Source: Syntrophaceae bacterium UBA2251
Lineage (GTDB): Bacteria > Desulfobacterota > Syntrophia > Syntrophales > UBA2251
Direction of reading: 5' to 3'
DNA: 64,000 bases
Assembly: GCA_002347815.1 (NCBI GenBank)
Contig: DDXV01000003.1
Coordinates: 27,501-91,500 of the forward strand
Positions 53,404 to 62,560 of this stretch are shown piece by piece (within the stretch, counting starts at the first letter, position 1; the number at the start of each line of letters is the position of its first letter). The position numbers were made by a program, and so were the translations under genes. Under the pieces are notes generated by a model that did no database searches, was not told where the DNA came from, and was given only the letters and a program-made list of their open reading frames with translations.

Positions 53404-54684
53404 ATGGATACGATTCAGGCGGTTCGGGGCTTCAAGGACATTCTCCCCCCGGAGACCGGCAAATGGCAATTCATCGAGCGGCTGGCCCGGGAGGTTTTCA
53501 CCGATTTCGGCTTTCTGGAGATCCGCGTCCCCATCCTGGAAAAAACGGAACTTTTCCGGCGCGGCATCGGGGAAGCCACCGACATTGTTGAAAAGGAGAT
53601 GTACACGTTTCTCGATCGCGGCGACGAATACCTGACCCTGAGGCCGGAGGCGACCGCGTCGATTCTCCGCGCCTATCTCGAGCACACCCTCTACGCGGCC
53701 GATCCGATAGCCCGCCTTTTCACCATCGGGCCCATGTTCCGACGGGAGCGTCCTCAGAAGGGGCGCCTTCGCCAGTTTCATCAATTGGATGCGGAGATTC
53801 TCGGAATCGACGACCCCCGGGTGGATGCGGAGTTGATCGTCATGCTCATGCATTTTCTCGTCCGCGCCGGCCTGCCGGACATTCATCTTGAAATCAATTC
53901 CCTGGGATGTCCGGACTGCCGCCCCGCGTTCCGAGACCGGCTCATCACCTTTCTCGCCGGTAAACAGACGGCCCTGTGCGAAGACTGTCGTCGAAGGATG
54001 CTCTCGAACCCGCTCCGGATCTTCGATTGCAAACTCGAGACCTGCCGCGAGCAGCTTCTGTCGGCGCCGAAGATCCTCGATTTCCTTTGTCCCCCGTGCG
54101 ACACCCACTTCCAGACATTCAGGAAATACTTGAGCATTGCGGATATAACACCTTCAATCAACGCCGGAATGGTTCGAGGTCTAGATTATTATACACGTAC
54201 GGCCTTCGAGGTCACGACGGGCGCTCTCGGCGCCCAGAACGCCGTCCTCGGCGGGGGCCGCTACAACGGTCTGGCCCGCGAACTCGGCGGCCCGGACATC
54301 CCCGGGATCGGCTTCGCCATCGGCTTGGAGCGGCTCCTGTCCCTGATCGAGCCGAACGATGCGCAACTCAGCCCCGTCCCGCACCTGTTTGTCGCCTTTT
54401 TGGGGGATCAGGCCGGGCGCGTCGCATTCGATCTCGCCAATGGTCTGCGGAAGGTCGGCATCCGCACCGAGGTCGATTACGCCGGGCGCAGCCTCAAAAG
54501 CCAGATGCGGCGCGCGAACAAGCTGAACTGCCCCTATACCCTGATTTTGGGGGATCGCGAGATCGCCGCGGGCGAGGTGCAGTGGCGCGACATGCGGAGC
54601 AGTCTTCAGGAAACCCTTCCCCTGGACGGCCTTTTCGAGACCATCCGCGGAAAATTGCTTGAGAAAGGTCAAACACTTGTCTGA
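53404..54684 (+). CDS. hisS: Histidyl-tRNA synthetase
   Basis: Class II synthetase of 426 residues. From ATG 53404 (AGGGAGAG SD) it starts MDTIQAVRGFKDILPPETGKW. Motif 2 is FRRERPQKGRLRQFHQLDAE, the His-specific GLDYYTRTAFEV follows, and motif 3 is GIGFAIGLERL, then the anticodon-binding domain. A longer frame begins inside comEC but is not needed. Its end overlaps the aspS start by 8 bases. Confidence 0.97.
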   Translation: MDTIQAVRGFKDILPPETGKWQFIERLAREVFTDFGFLEIRVPILEKTELFRRGIGEATDIVEKEMYTFLDRGDEYLTLRPEATASILRAYLEHTLYAADPIARLFTIGPMFRRERPQKGRLRQFHQLDAEILGIDDPRVDAELIVMLMHFLVRAGLPDIHLEINSLGCPDCRPAFRDRLITFLAGKQTALCEDCRRRMLSNPLRIFDCKLETCREQLLSAPKILDFLCPPCDTHFQTFRKYLSIADITPSINAGMVRGLDYYTRTAFEVTTGALGAQNAVLGGGRYNGLARELGGPDIPGIGFAIGLERLLSLIEPNDAQLSPVPHLFVAFLGDQAGRVAFDLANGLRKVGIRTEVDYAGRSLKSQMRRANKLNCPYTLILGDREIAAGEVQWRDMRSSLQETLPLDGLFETIRGKLLEKGQTLV

Positions 54685-56455
54685 ATTCATCACCCAAACC
54701 AAAAGGACCCATTACTGTGGGACACTGACGGCCGCGGACGACGGGCGTACCGTTGTGCTGATGGGATGGACGCACCGGCGCCGGGATCATGGCGGGGTCA
54801 TCTTCGTCGATCTTCGCGACCGCGAAGGACTCGTCCAGATCGTCTTCAACCCGGAGATCAGTCCGGACATCCACCGTGAGGCGCACCGCATCCGGAGCGA
54901 ATACGTGCTCGCCGTCCGGGGTCTGGTTCGGACCCGCCCGGAAGGCATGCAAAACCCCGACCTGAAAACCGGAGACGTCGAGGTCATGGTCCACGACCTC
55001 CAGATCCTGAACGAGGCGAAGACGCCCCCCTTCCTCCTCGACTCCGAGGCGGAGATCTCCGAAAACGTCCGCCTGAAATACCGCTACCTGGACTTGAGGC
55101 GTCCCGCCATCCAGAAGAATCTGCTGCTCCGGAGCAATGCCGCGGCGGAAACGCGGGCCTATCTGATCGAGAACGGCTTCATCGAGGTGGAAACGCCCTT
55201 CCTCACGAAGAGCACACCTGAAGGGGCCCGCGATTATCTGGTCCCGAGTCGCGTCAACGCGGGCGCCTTCTACGCGCTGCCCCAGTCCCCCCAGATCTTC
55301 AAGCAGCTTCTGATGGTGGCCGGCTTCGACCGCTACTTTCAGATCGTGAAATGCTTCCGGGACGAGGACCTGCGCGCGGACCGTCAGCCGGAATTCACCC
55401 AGATCGACTGCGAGATGTCCTTCATCTCCGAAGAGGATGTCCTCCAGGTCATGGAGGGGCTGATGATCCATCTCTTCCGCTCCGTGCTCGGCATCGACCT
55501 CGACCGACCGTTTCCCCGCCTGTCGTTTCACGAGGCAATGAACCGCTACGGGAAGGACGCCCCCGATGTCCGCTTCGGCCTCGAACTCACGGACCTCACC
55601 GATCTGCTCTCGGAGACCGGCTTCGTGATCTTCCGGGAGGCCCTCGCCACCGGCGGCGTCGTTAAGGCGATCCGCGTCGATGGCGCCCAGAAGCTTTCCC
55701 GAAAGGACATCGACGGGTTGAACGATTTCGTCACCGCCCTGGGCGCGAAGGGGCTCGCCTGGGCCAGGGTCGCGCCGGACGGCTGGACCTCCCCGATCGT
55801 CAAATTCATGTCGCCGCGCGAAATATCGGAGATCAATCGCCGGATGCAGGCAGCCGATGGCGACCTGCTTCTTCTTCTGGCGGATGCGCCCGGCCTCGTC
55901 CGCGACATTCTCGGAAATCTCCGCCTCCATCTCGCGCGGAAACTCGGCCTCATCCGCCCGGATCAACTGGCCTTCACGTGGGTCACGGAATTTCCGCTCT
56001 TCGAGTACAGCGAGTCGGAAAAGCGCTACGTCTCCACGCACCACCCCTTCACCTCGCCGGTGGACGAGGATATTCCCCTGCTGCTGACCGATCCCGGGAA
56101 AGTTCGGGCGCGCGCCTACGACCTCGTCCTGAACGGGTCGGAAATCGGCGGCGGGAGCATCCGCATCCACCGCCAGGACGTGCAGTCGCTGATCTTTCAG
56201 GCGCTCGGACTCCCCGAAAACGAGATCCGCCAGAAGTTCGGCTTCCTCCTGGACGCCCTGGAATACGGGACGCCGCCCCACGGCGGAATCGCGTTCGGCC
56301 TGGACCGCCTGATGATGATCATGACGGGTGCGGAGTCCATCCGCGATGTCATCGCCTTCCCGAAGACGCAGAAGGCGACCTGCCTGCTCACCGATGCCCC
56401 CGGGCCGGTGAGCATCGAGCAACTGATGGAGCTTTCCCTGAAGATCGTCTCCTGA
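54677..56455 (+). CDS. aspS: Aspartyl-tRNA synthetase (bacterial type with GAD insertion)
   Basis: Class II synthetase of 592 residues from TTG 54677 (AAAGG SD 8 bases upstream); an earlier TTG at 54659 is possible. It has an N-terminal OB fold (VVLMGWTHRRRDHGGVIFVDLRD), motif 2 (FRDEDLRADRQPEFTQIDCEM), the GAD domain in the middle (about residues 290-420) and motif 3 (GGIAFGLDRLMMI). Whether it is discriminating or charges tRNA-Asn too cannot be told here. It overlaps hisS by 8 bases. Confidence 0.96.
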   Translation: MSEFITQTKRTHYCGTLTAADDGRTVVLMGWTHRRRDHGGVIFVDLRDREGLVQIVFNPEISPDIHREAHRIRSEYVLAVRGLVRTRPEGMQNPDLKTGDVEVMVHDLQILNEAKTPPFLLDSEAEISENVRLKYRYLDLRRPAIQKNLLLRSNAAAETRAYLIENGFIEVETPFLTKSTPEGARDYLVPSRVNAGAFYALPQSPQIFKQLLMVAGFDRYFQIVKCFRDEDLRADRQPEFTQIDCEMSFISEEDVLQVMEGLMIHLFRSVLGIDLDRPFPRLSFHEAMNRYGKDAPDVRFGLELTDLTDLLSETGFVIFREALATGGVVKAIRVDGAQKLSRKDIDGLNDFVTALGAKGLAWARVAPDGWTSPIVKFMSPREISEINRRMQAADGDLLLLLADAPGLVRDILGNLRLHLARKLGLIRPDQLAFTWVTEFPLFEYSESEKRYVSTHHPFTSPVDEDIPLLLTDPGKVRARAYDLVLNGSEIGGGSIRIHRQDVQSLIFQALGLPENEIRQKFGFLLDALEYGTPPHGGIAFGLDRLMMIMTGAESIRDVIAFPKTQKATCLLTDAPGPVSIEQLMELSLKIVS

Positions 56456-56467
56456 CGCCTTTTTCTA

Positions 56468-56494
56468 TTGACAAAGACGCGCTCGCTTTATAAC
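56468..56494 (+). promoter_or_regulatory. Promoter of the citrate-synthase-like gene
   Basis: TTGACA (56468-56473) followed by TATAAC (56489-56494) at 15-base spacing (16 if ATAACT is used). It starts 12 bases after the aspS stop and is 25 bases before ATG 56519. Confidence 0.6.
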
Positions 56495-56518
56495 TTTTAC
56501 AGGTCAGGAGAATGAATC

Positions 56519-58408
56519 ATGCCTAAATGGAATCAGGAGAAGAAAGTCCTCGATCACGAACATACGCGGTTCTGGCGTTACGATCTGAAGGACATCAATG
56601 AGCCGAATCTGCAGAAGGATGTCTTCCCGTACGAAGAGATCTCCCGGATCGACTTCGACCACAAGCTCATCCCGATCACCCCGGCGGACGACCTCTTCAT
56701 CACCGACACGACATTTCGTGACGGTCAGCAGGCCCGCCCGCCCTATACGGTGCGGCAGATCGTCGACCTGTTCAAGCTGATGCACCGCTTGGGCGGGGAC
56801 CGGGGAATCATCCGCCAGTCCGAGTTCTTCCTCTACAGCCAGAAGGACAAGGAGGCCGTCGCCCAGTGCCTCGCGCTGAACCTGCCCTACCCGGAGGTCA
56901 CGGGTTGGATCCGGGCCAGCCGGGAGGACATCGGACTGGTCAAGAATTCCGGCTTGAAGGAAACCGGTATCCTGACCTCGGTGTCGGACTACCACATCTT
57001 CCTCAAACTCAACATGAGTCGGAAGAAGGCCCTCGACGAATACCTGGGCATCGTGAAGTCGATTCTGGCCGAAGGCATCGTCCCGCGCTGCCACTTCGAG
57101 GACATCACGCGGGCCGACATCTACGGCTTTTGCATCCCGTTCGCCCTGGAGCTGATGAAGCTGCGCGAGGAGAGCGGCATCGACATCAAGATTCGCCTCT
57201 GCGATACGATGGGCTACGGCGTGACGTATCCCGGGGCCTCCCTGCCCCGCGCGATCGACAAACTGGTGCGGGCCTTCATCGACGATGCCGGCGTTCCCGG
57301 TCATCTTTTGGAGTGGCACGGCCACAACGATTTTCACAAGGCCCTGATCAATGCCTCCACCGCCTGGCTGTACGGCTGCTCCGCGGCCAACGGCACCCTG
57401 CTGGGTCTGGGCGAACGCACGGGTAACCCTCCGATTGAAGGCCTCATCATCGAATATATCGGGCTGAGGGGCCACACGGACGGAATCGACACCACGGTCA
57501 TCACCGACATCGCCCACTATTTCGACAAGGAGATCGGCTATCGCATTCCTGCCAACTATCCCTTCGTCGGGGCCGATTTCAACGTGACCCGCGCCGGCGT
57601 CCATGCCGACGGACTCATCAAGTGCGAGGAGATCTACAACATTTTCGACACGAGCCGCCTGCTCAAGCGTCCGATCGTGCCGATGATCACCGACAAGTCC
57701 GGCAAGGCCGGCATCGCCTACTGGATCAACTCCCACCTCCACCTCGCCGAGGAGAGCCAGGTCGACAAGCGTCACCCCGGCATCTCCAAGATCCACAAGT
57801 GGATCCTCGACCAGTACGAGGGGGGACGGATGACCAGCATCTCCAACGAAGAGATGGAAAAACTCATCCGCAAGCACCTGCCGGAACTGTTCATGTCGGA
57901 ACTGGACAAGATCAAGTACCGGGCCGCGGAGGCGGCGGTCGCCATCGTCAAGCAGGTCATCGAGCACCCGGTGATGAAGTCCATGCAGCCGGAACTCCAG
58001 GAGCCCGTGATGCTGCAGTGCATCGAGGAGAACCCCTCGATTCAGTTCGCCTATGTGGTCGACATGAACGGGAAGAAGACGACCCGCAACATCACGAACA
58101 TCGCCGACCGGGTCAAGTACGAAAATTACGGCGTGGGGACGGACCAGTCGGACCGGGAATGGTTTATCCGGCCGCTTCAGACCGGCAAGATGCACGTGAC
58201 GAACTTCTACATCTCCAAGATGACGGGCGCCCTGTGCATCACCGTTTCCGCGCCGATCGTCGACGAGAAGGATGAGATGGTCGGCATTTTCGGCGTGGAC
58301 ATCAAGTTCGAAGACTGGGTCAAGCGGGTTGAAGACATCGCGGAAGCGACGCAGATCGCCCTGAAGGCCGAATACGAAGCGCGCGCCAAATCCGACCGCT
58401 GGGTCTGA
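56519..58408 (+). CDS. Re-citrate synthase/homocitrate-synthase-like enzyme with C-terminal Cache/PDC-like domain
   Basis: 629 residues. Residues about 50-450 form a DRE-TIM metallolyase (DTTFRDGQQ, RCHFEDITRADIYGF, WHGHNDFHKALINAS, NVTRAGVHADG). The IRQSEFFLYSQKD and CDTMGYGVTYPG segments look like Re-citrate synthases (Clostridium kluyveri, Syntrophus) more than isopropylmalate synthase. From about 500 to 615 a Cache/PDC-type sensor-like domain follows (QFAYVVDMNGKKTTRN, SDREWF, YISKMTGALCITVSAPIVD, MVGIFGVDIKF), with no membrane helix. Such cytosolic fusion may allow allosteric control by a small acid. AGGAG is the SD. No si-type citrate synthase is in the window. Confidence 0.8.
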   Translation: MPKWNQEKKVLDHEHTRFWRYDLKDINEPNLQKDVFPYEEISRIDFDHKLIPITPADDLFITDTTFRDGQQARPPYTVRQIVDLFKLMHRLGGDRGIIRQSEFFLYSQKDKEAVAQCLALNLPYPEVTGWIRASREDIGLVKNSGLKETGILTSVSDYHIFLKLNMSRKKALDEYLGIVKSILAEGIVPRCHFEDITRADIYGFCIPFALELMKLREESGIDIKIRLCDTMGYGVTYPGASLPRAIDKLVRAFIDDAGVPGHLLEWHGHNDFHKALINASTAWLYGCSAANGTLLGLGERTGNPPIEGLIIEYIGLRGHTDGIDTTVITDIAHYFDKEIGYRIPANYPFVGADFNVTRAGVHADGLIKCEEIYNIFDTSRLLKRPIVPMITDKSGKAGIAYWINSHLHLAEESQVDKRHPGISKIHKWILDQYEGGRMTSISNEEMEKLIRKHLPELFMSELDKIKYRAAEAAVAIVKQVIEHPVMKSMQPELQEPVMLQCIEENPSIQFAYVVDMNGKKTTRNITNIADRVKYENYGVGTDQSDREWFIRPLQTGKMHVTNFYISKMTGALCITVSAPIVDEKDEMVGIFGVDIKFEDWVKRVEDIAEATQIALKAEYEARAKSDRWV

Positions 58409-58428
58409 GTCTCCGGCACGGGGCGGGA

Positions 58429-60390
58429 TCAGTCCTCGTAGCCGATGTCCCACTGCTCGAACGGGCTGTCCTTGAGCCGCCGGGACACCGGCGTGATTTC
58501 ACTGATGAAGCGGGAGGGCGCGAGGACATCGTACCCCGAGCCCCGCTGGTAGTCGAGCAGCGGATAGCTCAAATACAGCTGATCCTTTGCCCGGGTTGAA
58601 GCCACGTAGAAGAGCCGCCGCTCCTCCTCTTCCCCCTCCGGCTCCTTCAGACAGCGGGCGAGGGGGATCATCCCGTCCGCGCAGGAGATGAGGAAGACGA
58701 CGGACCACTCCAGGCCTTTGGCCTGATGGATGGTGCTCAGCACCACCCTTCCCTCCCGGCCGTTTTCACGGTCGCTCTCCCCCTCCTCCGTCGTCTGGGC
58801 CAGGAGGGACAGTTCCGCCAGAAAATCCTCCAGCCCCTCGAACCGTCCGGAAAAGTTGGCCAGCTGCTCCAGGTCCTCGCGGCGCGCCGCCATGTCGGTA
58901 TACTGCTGCTCGAGAAAGGCCTGATAACCGCGTTCGAGAACGACGTCGATCATCGCCGCCGGAGTCCGATCCGATACGAAGAGGGCCAGGAGGGTCCGCT
59001 GAAGGGCGGCCAGTCCCGGCTGGGCCGCCTTCGACGCAAGCGCCGGGAATCCCGCCTCCTCGACGGCCCGCAACGGGTTCTCCCGGGCGGACAGGTAGCG
59101 CCAGACCTTGTCGGCGGTTGCTTTTCCGACCTTCGGGTAGAGCCCCAGGATACGCTTCCAGGCCGGCTCGTCCAGCGGATTGACCACCACCCGGAGGTAG
59201 GCCGTCACGTCCTTGACGTGGGCCTGCTCGAAAAAACGGATTCCCGAGCGGATTTCGAAGGGAATGCCTCGCCGCGTGAGCTCCATCTGGACATTCATGG
59301 AGTGGTAGTGGGCCCGGTACAGGACGGCCAGCTCATGCAGCGGGATTCCCTCCCCGACGAGTTCGAGCAAACGCTGGGCGACGAAGTTGGCCTGCTGAAC
59401 GTCGCTCTTGAGCGGCACCACGATGGGCTTCAAGCCCGTCCGGCGGATCGGCCGCAGCGTCTTGGCGAACTGGTTCTCGTTGTTGACGATGCTGAGGTTC
59501 GCCAGATGGAGGATTTCCGGCGTGCTGCGGTAATTCGTCTCGAGCTTGAAGATGCGGCAATCGGGATAGCGCTCCGGGAAACGCATGATGTTGGCGAAAT
59601 TCGCCCCGCGGAAGGAATAGATGCTCTGCGAATCGTCCCCCACGACCATGACGTTCCGATGGCGGGCGGCGAGCAGATCGATGATTTCCGCCTGGAGGCG
59701 GTTCGTGTCCTGATACTCGTCGACCAGGATATGGAGGAAGCGCTCGGCGTACTGTTCCGACAGGTCCGGCTGTTCGCTGAGCAGTCGACGCCAGTTCAGG
59801 AGCAGGTCGTCGAAATCCATGATATGCTCCTTCCTCTTGCGCCGGGCATACCGGGCCGCGACCTCGCCGATCTCCTGGCTCAGATGTGAAAAGAACGGAT
59901 AGCGCTGAAGGATGACCTCCGCCATGTCCCGGCCGGTGTTGACGGAAAGGCTGACAATCTCGCGGATGACGTCGCCTTTCGGAAACTTCTCGCCCGTCCG
60001 ACCGGCCTGCGCCTCCGCGATGCAGGCGTTGATGAGCTGTCGCGCGTCTTCGCTGTCGGCAATGGTGAAACCCGGCTCGTACCCGAGACGCGAGGCGTGT
60101 CTCCGGAGCGTCCGGTTGGCGAGATGATGGAAGGTCCCTCCCCAGAGTGGACGCAGGTCGTCTCCGACCAGCGACTGGACGCGCGCGAGCATGGAGCGGG
60201 CCGCCTTGTTCGTGAAGGTGGCCAGCATGATCCTGGCCGGCGAAACCCCCGTCTCAATCAGGCGGGCGACGCGATACGTCAGGGCGCGCGTTTTGCCGCT
60301 CCCGGCTCCGGCAATGACGAGCAGCGGTCCGTCGCCCTCCATCACGACGCGTCGCTGCTCCTCGTTCAGGGCCTGGTCATAATCGATCAT
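58429..60390 (-). CDS. UvrD/PcrA/Rep-family DNA helicase
   Basis: 653-residue superfamily 1A helicase. It opens with QALNEEQRRVV and has Walker A VIAGAGSGKTRAL, motif II VDEYQDTN, motif III GDDSQSIYSFRGA, motif IV TNYRS and motifs V/VI VLSTIHQAKGLEW and RRLFYVASTRA. It is shorter than E. coli UvrD because the C-terminal tail is brief. It lies 9 bases after adk on the same strand. Confidence 0.93.
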   Translation of the reverse strand: MIDYDQALNEEQRRVVMEGDGPLLVIAGAGSGKTRALTYRVARLIETGVSPARIMLATFTNKAARSMLARVQSLVGDDLRPLWGGTFHHLANRTLRRHASRLGYEPGFTIADSEDARQLINACIAEAQAGRTGEKFPKGDVIREIVSLSVNTGRDMAEVILQRYPFFSHLSQEIGEVAARYARRKRKEHIMDFDDLLLNWRRLLSEQPDLSEQYAERFLHILVDEYQDTNRLQAEIIDLLAARHRNVMVVGDDSQSIYSFRGANFANIMRFPERYPDCRIFKLETNYRSTPEILHLANLSIVNNENQFAKTLRPIRRTGLKPIVVPLKSDVQQANFVAQRLLELVGEGIPLHELAVLYRAHYHSMNVQMELTRRGIPFEIRSGIRFFEQAHVKDVTAYLRVVVNPLDEPAWKRILGLYPKVGKATADKVWRYLSARENPLRAVEEAGFPALASKAAQPGLAALQRTLLALFVSDRTPAAMIDVVLERGYQAFLEQQYTDMAARREDLEQLANFSGRFEGLEDFLAELSLLAQTTEEGESDRENGREGRVVLSTIHQAKGLEWSVVFLISCADGMIPLARCLKEPEGEEEERRLFYVASTRAKDQLYLSYPLLDYQRGSGYDVLAPSRFISEITPVSRRLKDSPFEQWDIGYED

Positions 60391-60399
60391 GGCCCGGGA

Positions 60400-61050
60400 T
60401 CACGCGCCTTTCAGGTCGAGCTTGACATTCTCGACGGTCTCCCGGCTGTTCAGGGAGAGGAAGTTCTTGAGCAGGCCGGCCTTTTCATAATAAGCGATCA
60501 GGGGGGCGGTCTTGTCCTGGTAGGTCTTGAGGCGGTTGCCGATCGCCTCTTCGGTTTCATCGGCCCGCTGAATCACGTCGGTTCCGCATTTCCGGCACTT
60601 TCCATCCGCCGTCGGAGGATTGCTTTTGACGTTGTAGATCTCCTGGCAGTCGGGATTCGCGCAGGTCCGCCGCGTGGTCAGTCTGTCCATGATCACATCC
60701 CGGGGCACTTCGAGGTTCACGACGAAATCGAGACGGTGGCCGAGCTTCGCGAGCAGGACCTGGAGATCCTCCGCCTGCGGGATCGTGCGGGGAAACCCGT
60801 CCAGGATGAATCCCCGGCCGCAGTCTTCGCCCTGGAGACGAACTTCCATCATCTTCATGATCAGCGCGTCCGGAACCAGATCGCCCCGATCCATATAGGC
60901 CTTGGCCTCTTTTCCCAGATCGGAGCCCTCCCTGACGGCCGCGCGCAGGATGTCGCCCGTCGAGATCTGGACGGATCCGTCATGCTCCGTCAAAAGTTTG
61001 GCCACCGTGCCTTTTCCGGCGCCCGGTGCGCCCAAAAGAATGATCTTCAT
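60400..61050 (-). CDS. adk: Adenylate kinase with zinc-binding LID
   Basis: 216 residues. P-loop GAPGAGKGT, NMP-binding domain, and a LID containing the CX4C...CX2C zinc site (CANPDCQEIYN, CRKCGTD). It balances AMP, ADP and ATP. A GAGGAGG SD stands before ATG 61050. This is the last ordinary core gene before the accessory segment. Confidence 0.97.
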   Translation of the reverse strand: MKIILLGAPGAGKGTVAKLLTEHDGSVQISTGDILRAAVREGSDLGKEAKAYMDRGDLVPDALIMKMMEVRLQGEDCGRGFILDGFPRTIPQAEDLQVLLAKLGHRLDFVVNLEVPRDVIMDRLTTRRTCANPDCQEIYNVKSNPPTADGKCRKCGTDVIQRADETEEAIGNRLKTYQDKTAPLIAYYEKAGLLKNFLSLNSRETVENVKLDLKGA

Positions 61051-61219
61051 GTTGTCCTCCTCGTTTCTATTAGGAACACGTTCCCCAGCAGCTCAATTAG
61101 ATAGCTTGAGTGGTATTGTAGCCGGCTTCTTACTTCCTCCACCATGGAAGACAAAACCGCTGGGTATTGTTGGGGAGTAAAGTTATAGCCAGCTTTTACA
61201 CATAGGGATTCCAACTTAC

Positions 61220-61693
61220 CTAATAATCCGCCAGCCGGAACAAGTGATGCTTAGCGGTGTTCGCACCAAAAGAAATAAGTTGCTCGTTCTTTAGAAGAAA
61301 ACAGATATCTTTATCTACGTCGGGACACCAAAAGGAAAAAGAAACCTCTTTATCTGCCCAGGTTTCGAGCGCAGACAGTGCAGAGCGTAGTCCTGATAAT
61401 TCAGCCTCACAATCGTAGCGTCCGCAAAACCAACGAAGCCATTTTAGCAAAGACCAATTTGGGTATTTTTGATTGATGTAGGCGCTTCTCGGATCCTCAG
61501 CGAAGATTTCAACAGCAAGAATCAGGAATAAATTGAAGGTTGAACGCGTATGAAAAAGGACTGATTGCTCAGGCGCTGTGCCACCAACCGAGTAAAGTTC
61601 AGGCCCAATTAGCTCCGCAAGAACGCTATGCGTCTCGTGCAGCAATACAACTTCCAAATCTCCTTCCGATTGTATCGACGCTACACTTGGCAT
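61220..61693 (-). CDS. Unknown cassette-like protein
   Basis: 157 residues starting at ATG 61693, with AAAGGAGG SD. It begins only about 15 bases after the attC-like site, the typical position of a gene in an integron cassette. Trp-rich middle (NWSLLKWLRWFCGRYDCE) and no membrane segment. I do not recognise the family. Base composition and codon use are more AT-rich than the core genes. Downstream, another frame stays open to 61047 (see findings). The 61051-61219 stretch otherwise holds no gene. Confidence 0.6.
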   Translation of the reverse strand: MPSVASIQSEGDLEVVLLHETHSVLAELIGPELYSVGGTAPEQSVLFHTRSTFNLFLILAVEIFAEDPRSAYINQKYPNWSLLKWLRWFCGRYDCEAELSGLRSALSALETWADKEVSFSFWCPDVDKDICFLLKNEQLISFGANTAKHHLFRLADY

Positions 61694-61708
61694 TCTTTGC
61701 CTCCTTTG

Positions 61709-61796
61709 GGCTAACGCAGAAGTGAGGGGCGCACCAATGACCTTACCTATAAAGCCGCCGAGATTATTTCGCGTCCCCTCAACTGACTTGTTGGGC
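61709..61796 (-). other. attC-like recombination site (cassette boundary)
   Basis: On the minus strand GCCCAAC (RYYYAAC type) at one end and GTTAGCC at the other enclose arms GTTGAGGGGACGC and GCGCCCCTCAC that pair with one unpaired A. The core, inner arms, 88-base length, the higA stop inside the first arm and the next gene starting about 15 bases beyond all match attC architecture. GTTAGCC deviates from GTTRRRY at one position. Confidence 0.5.
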
Positions 61797-62105
61797 CGTT
61801 GAATTATTCATGTGAACTGCTTCCGCATGTAACTTCATGCCGAGTGCGGCTATAACTTTAAGGATTGTGTCAAAATCCGGACTCCGTTCTCCGGAAAGTG
61901 CTTTGTAAAGACTTTCACGGGACAGACCGGCATCCCGCGCCACTTGTGACATGCCTTTGGCCCGAGCGATATCGCCCAAAGCCTTCGCAATAAAGGCAGC
62001 ATCGCCCTTTGCTTCTTCGATGCAGGCTTCAAGATAAGCAGCCATTTCCTCTGGTGTGCGAAGATGTTCAGCGACGTCGTATTTGGTGGTGATAGTTCTT
62101 GCCAT
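61779..62105 (-). CDS. higA: Antitoxin of a HigBA-type module (addiction module antidote)
   Basis: 108-residue HTH protein. The N-terminus (YDVAEHLRTPEEMAAYLEACIEEA) and helix-turn-helix (GMSQVARDAGLSRESLYKALSGERSP) match the HigA-like antidote family. It neutralises the upstream toxin and probably represses its promoter. It is 9 bases after higB, reversed relative to most TA loci but normal for HigBA. The stop codon lies inside the attC-like site. Confidence 0.88.
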   Translation of the reverse strand: MARTITTKYDVAEHLRTPEEMAAYLEACIEEAKGDAAFIAKALGDIARAKGMSQVARDAGLSRESLYKALSGERSPDFDTILKVIAALGMKLHAEAVHMNNSTAQQVS

Positions 62106-62114
62106 GATACCCTC

Positions 62115-62405
62115 CTATAGATTCTGTGCCAGGCGTAAGGCCGTTTTGATATCATTGGTCTGGGTACTCTTGTCGCCGCCAGCCAATAGAATCAGCATCT
62201 TCCGTCCATACATTTTGTAATACACCCGATAGCCGGGTCCATAATCAATTCGCAACTCCAAAACGCCCTGCCCCACTGCTTTAACATCTCCAGGATTTCC
62301 AGCCGCCAATCTTTCTATCCTGACAAGGATGCGAACACGTGCACGCATGTCGTCCAATCCATCAAGCCATTTAGCGAAAATTTCGGTCTTGCGAATTTCA
62401 ACCAT
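62115..62405 (-). CDS. higB: Toxin of a HigBA-type module (RelE-like ribonuclease)
   Basis: 96 residues: EIRKTEIFAKWLDGLDDMRARVRIL...ERLAAGNPGDVKAVGQGVLELRIDYGPGYRVYYKMYG, a RelE/HigB-fold addiction-module killer family. Such toxins cut mRNA at the ribosome. The ATG is 6 bases from a TACAGT -10 box, so the mRNA may be leaderless. Confidence 0.88.
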   Translation of the reverse strand: MVEIRKTEIFAKWLDGLDDMRARVRILVRIERLAAGNPGDVKAVGQGVLELRIDYGPGYRVYYKMYGRKMLILLAGGDKSTQTNDIKTALRLAQNL

Positions 62406-62411
62406 TTTTAT

Positions 62412-62440
62412 ACTGTAGCCTAGTGGCTACATCTCGTCAA
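62412..62440 (-). promoter_or_regulatory. higBA promoter with operator
   Basis: On the minus strand TTGACG (62440-62435), 17 bases, TACAGT (62417-62412). The dyad TGTAGCC-ACTA-GGCTACA (62431-62414) spans spacer and -10, a probable HigA/HigBA binding site. Confidence 0.7.
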
Positions 62441-62560
62441 GGAATATTGTGCGTGTGTGCATGCGACGGCCAACAACGGATTTCCGGGAGCCAAGTTTCT
62501 CAACAATCCGGCAAACCGCATGACTGGGCATTTATTTCCATGATGTGTAACGCCATTCCC

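Noticed and set aside
61070..61165. Third attC-like site downstream of the 157-residue gene (AACAATACCCAGC ... GCTGGGGAACGTGTT on the minus strand)
   Set aside because: The arms match poorly and the outer core (GTTCCTA) does not fit GTTRRRY; not strong enough to call.
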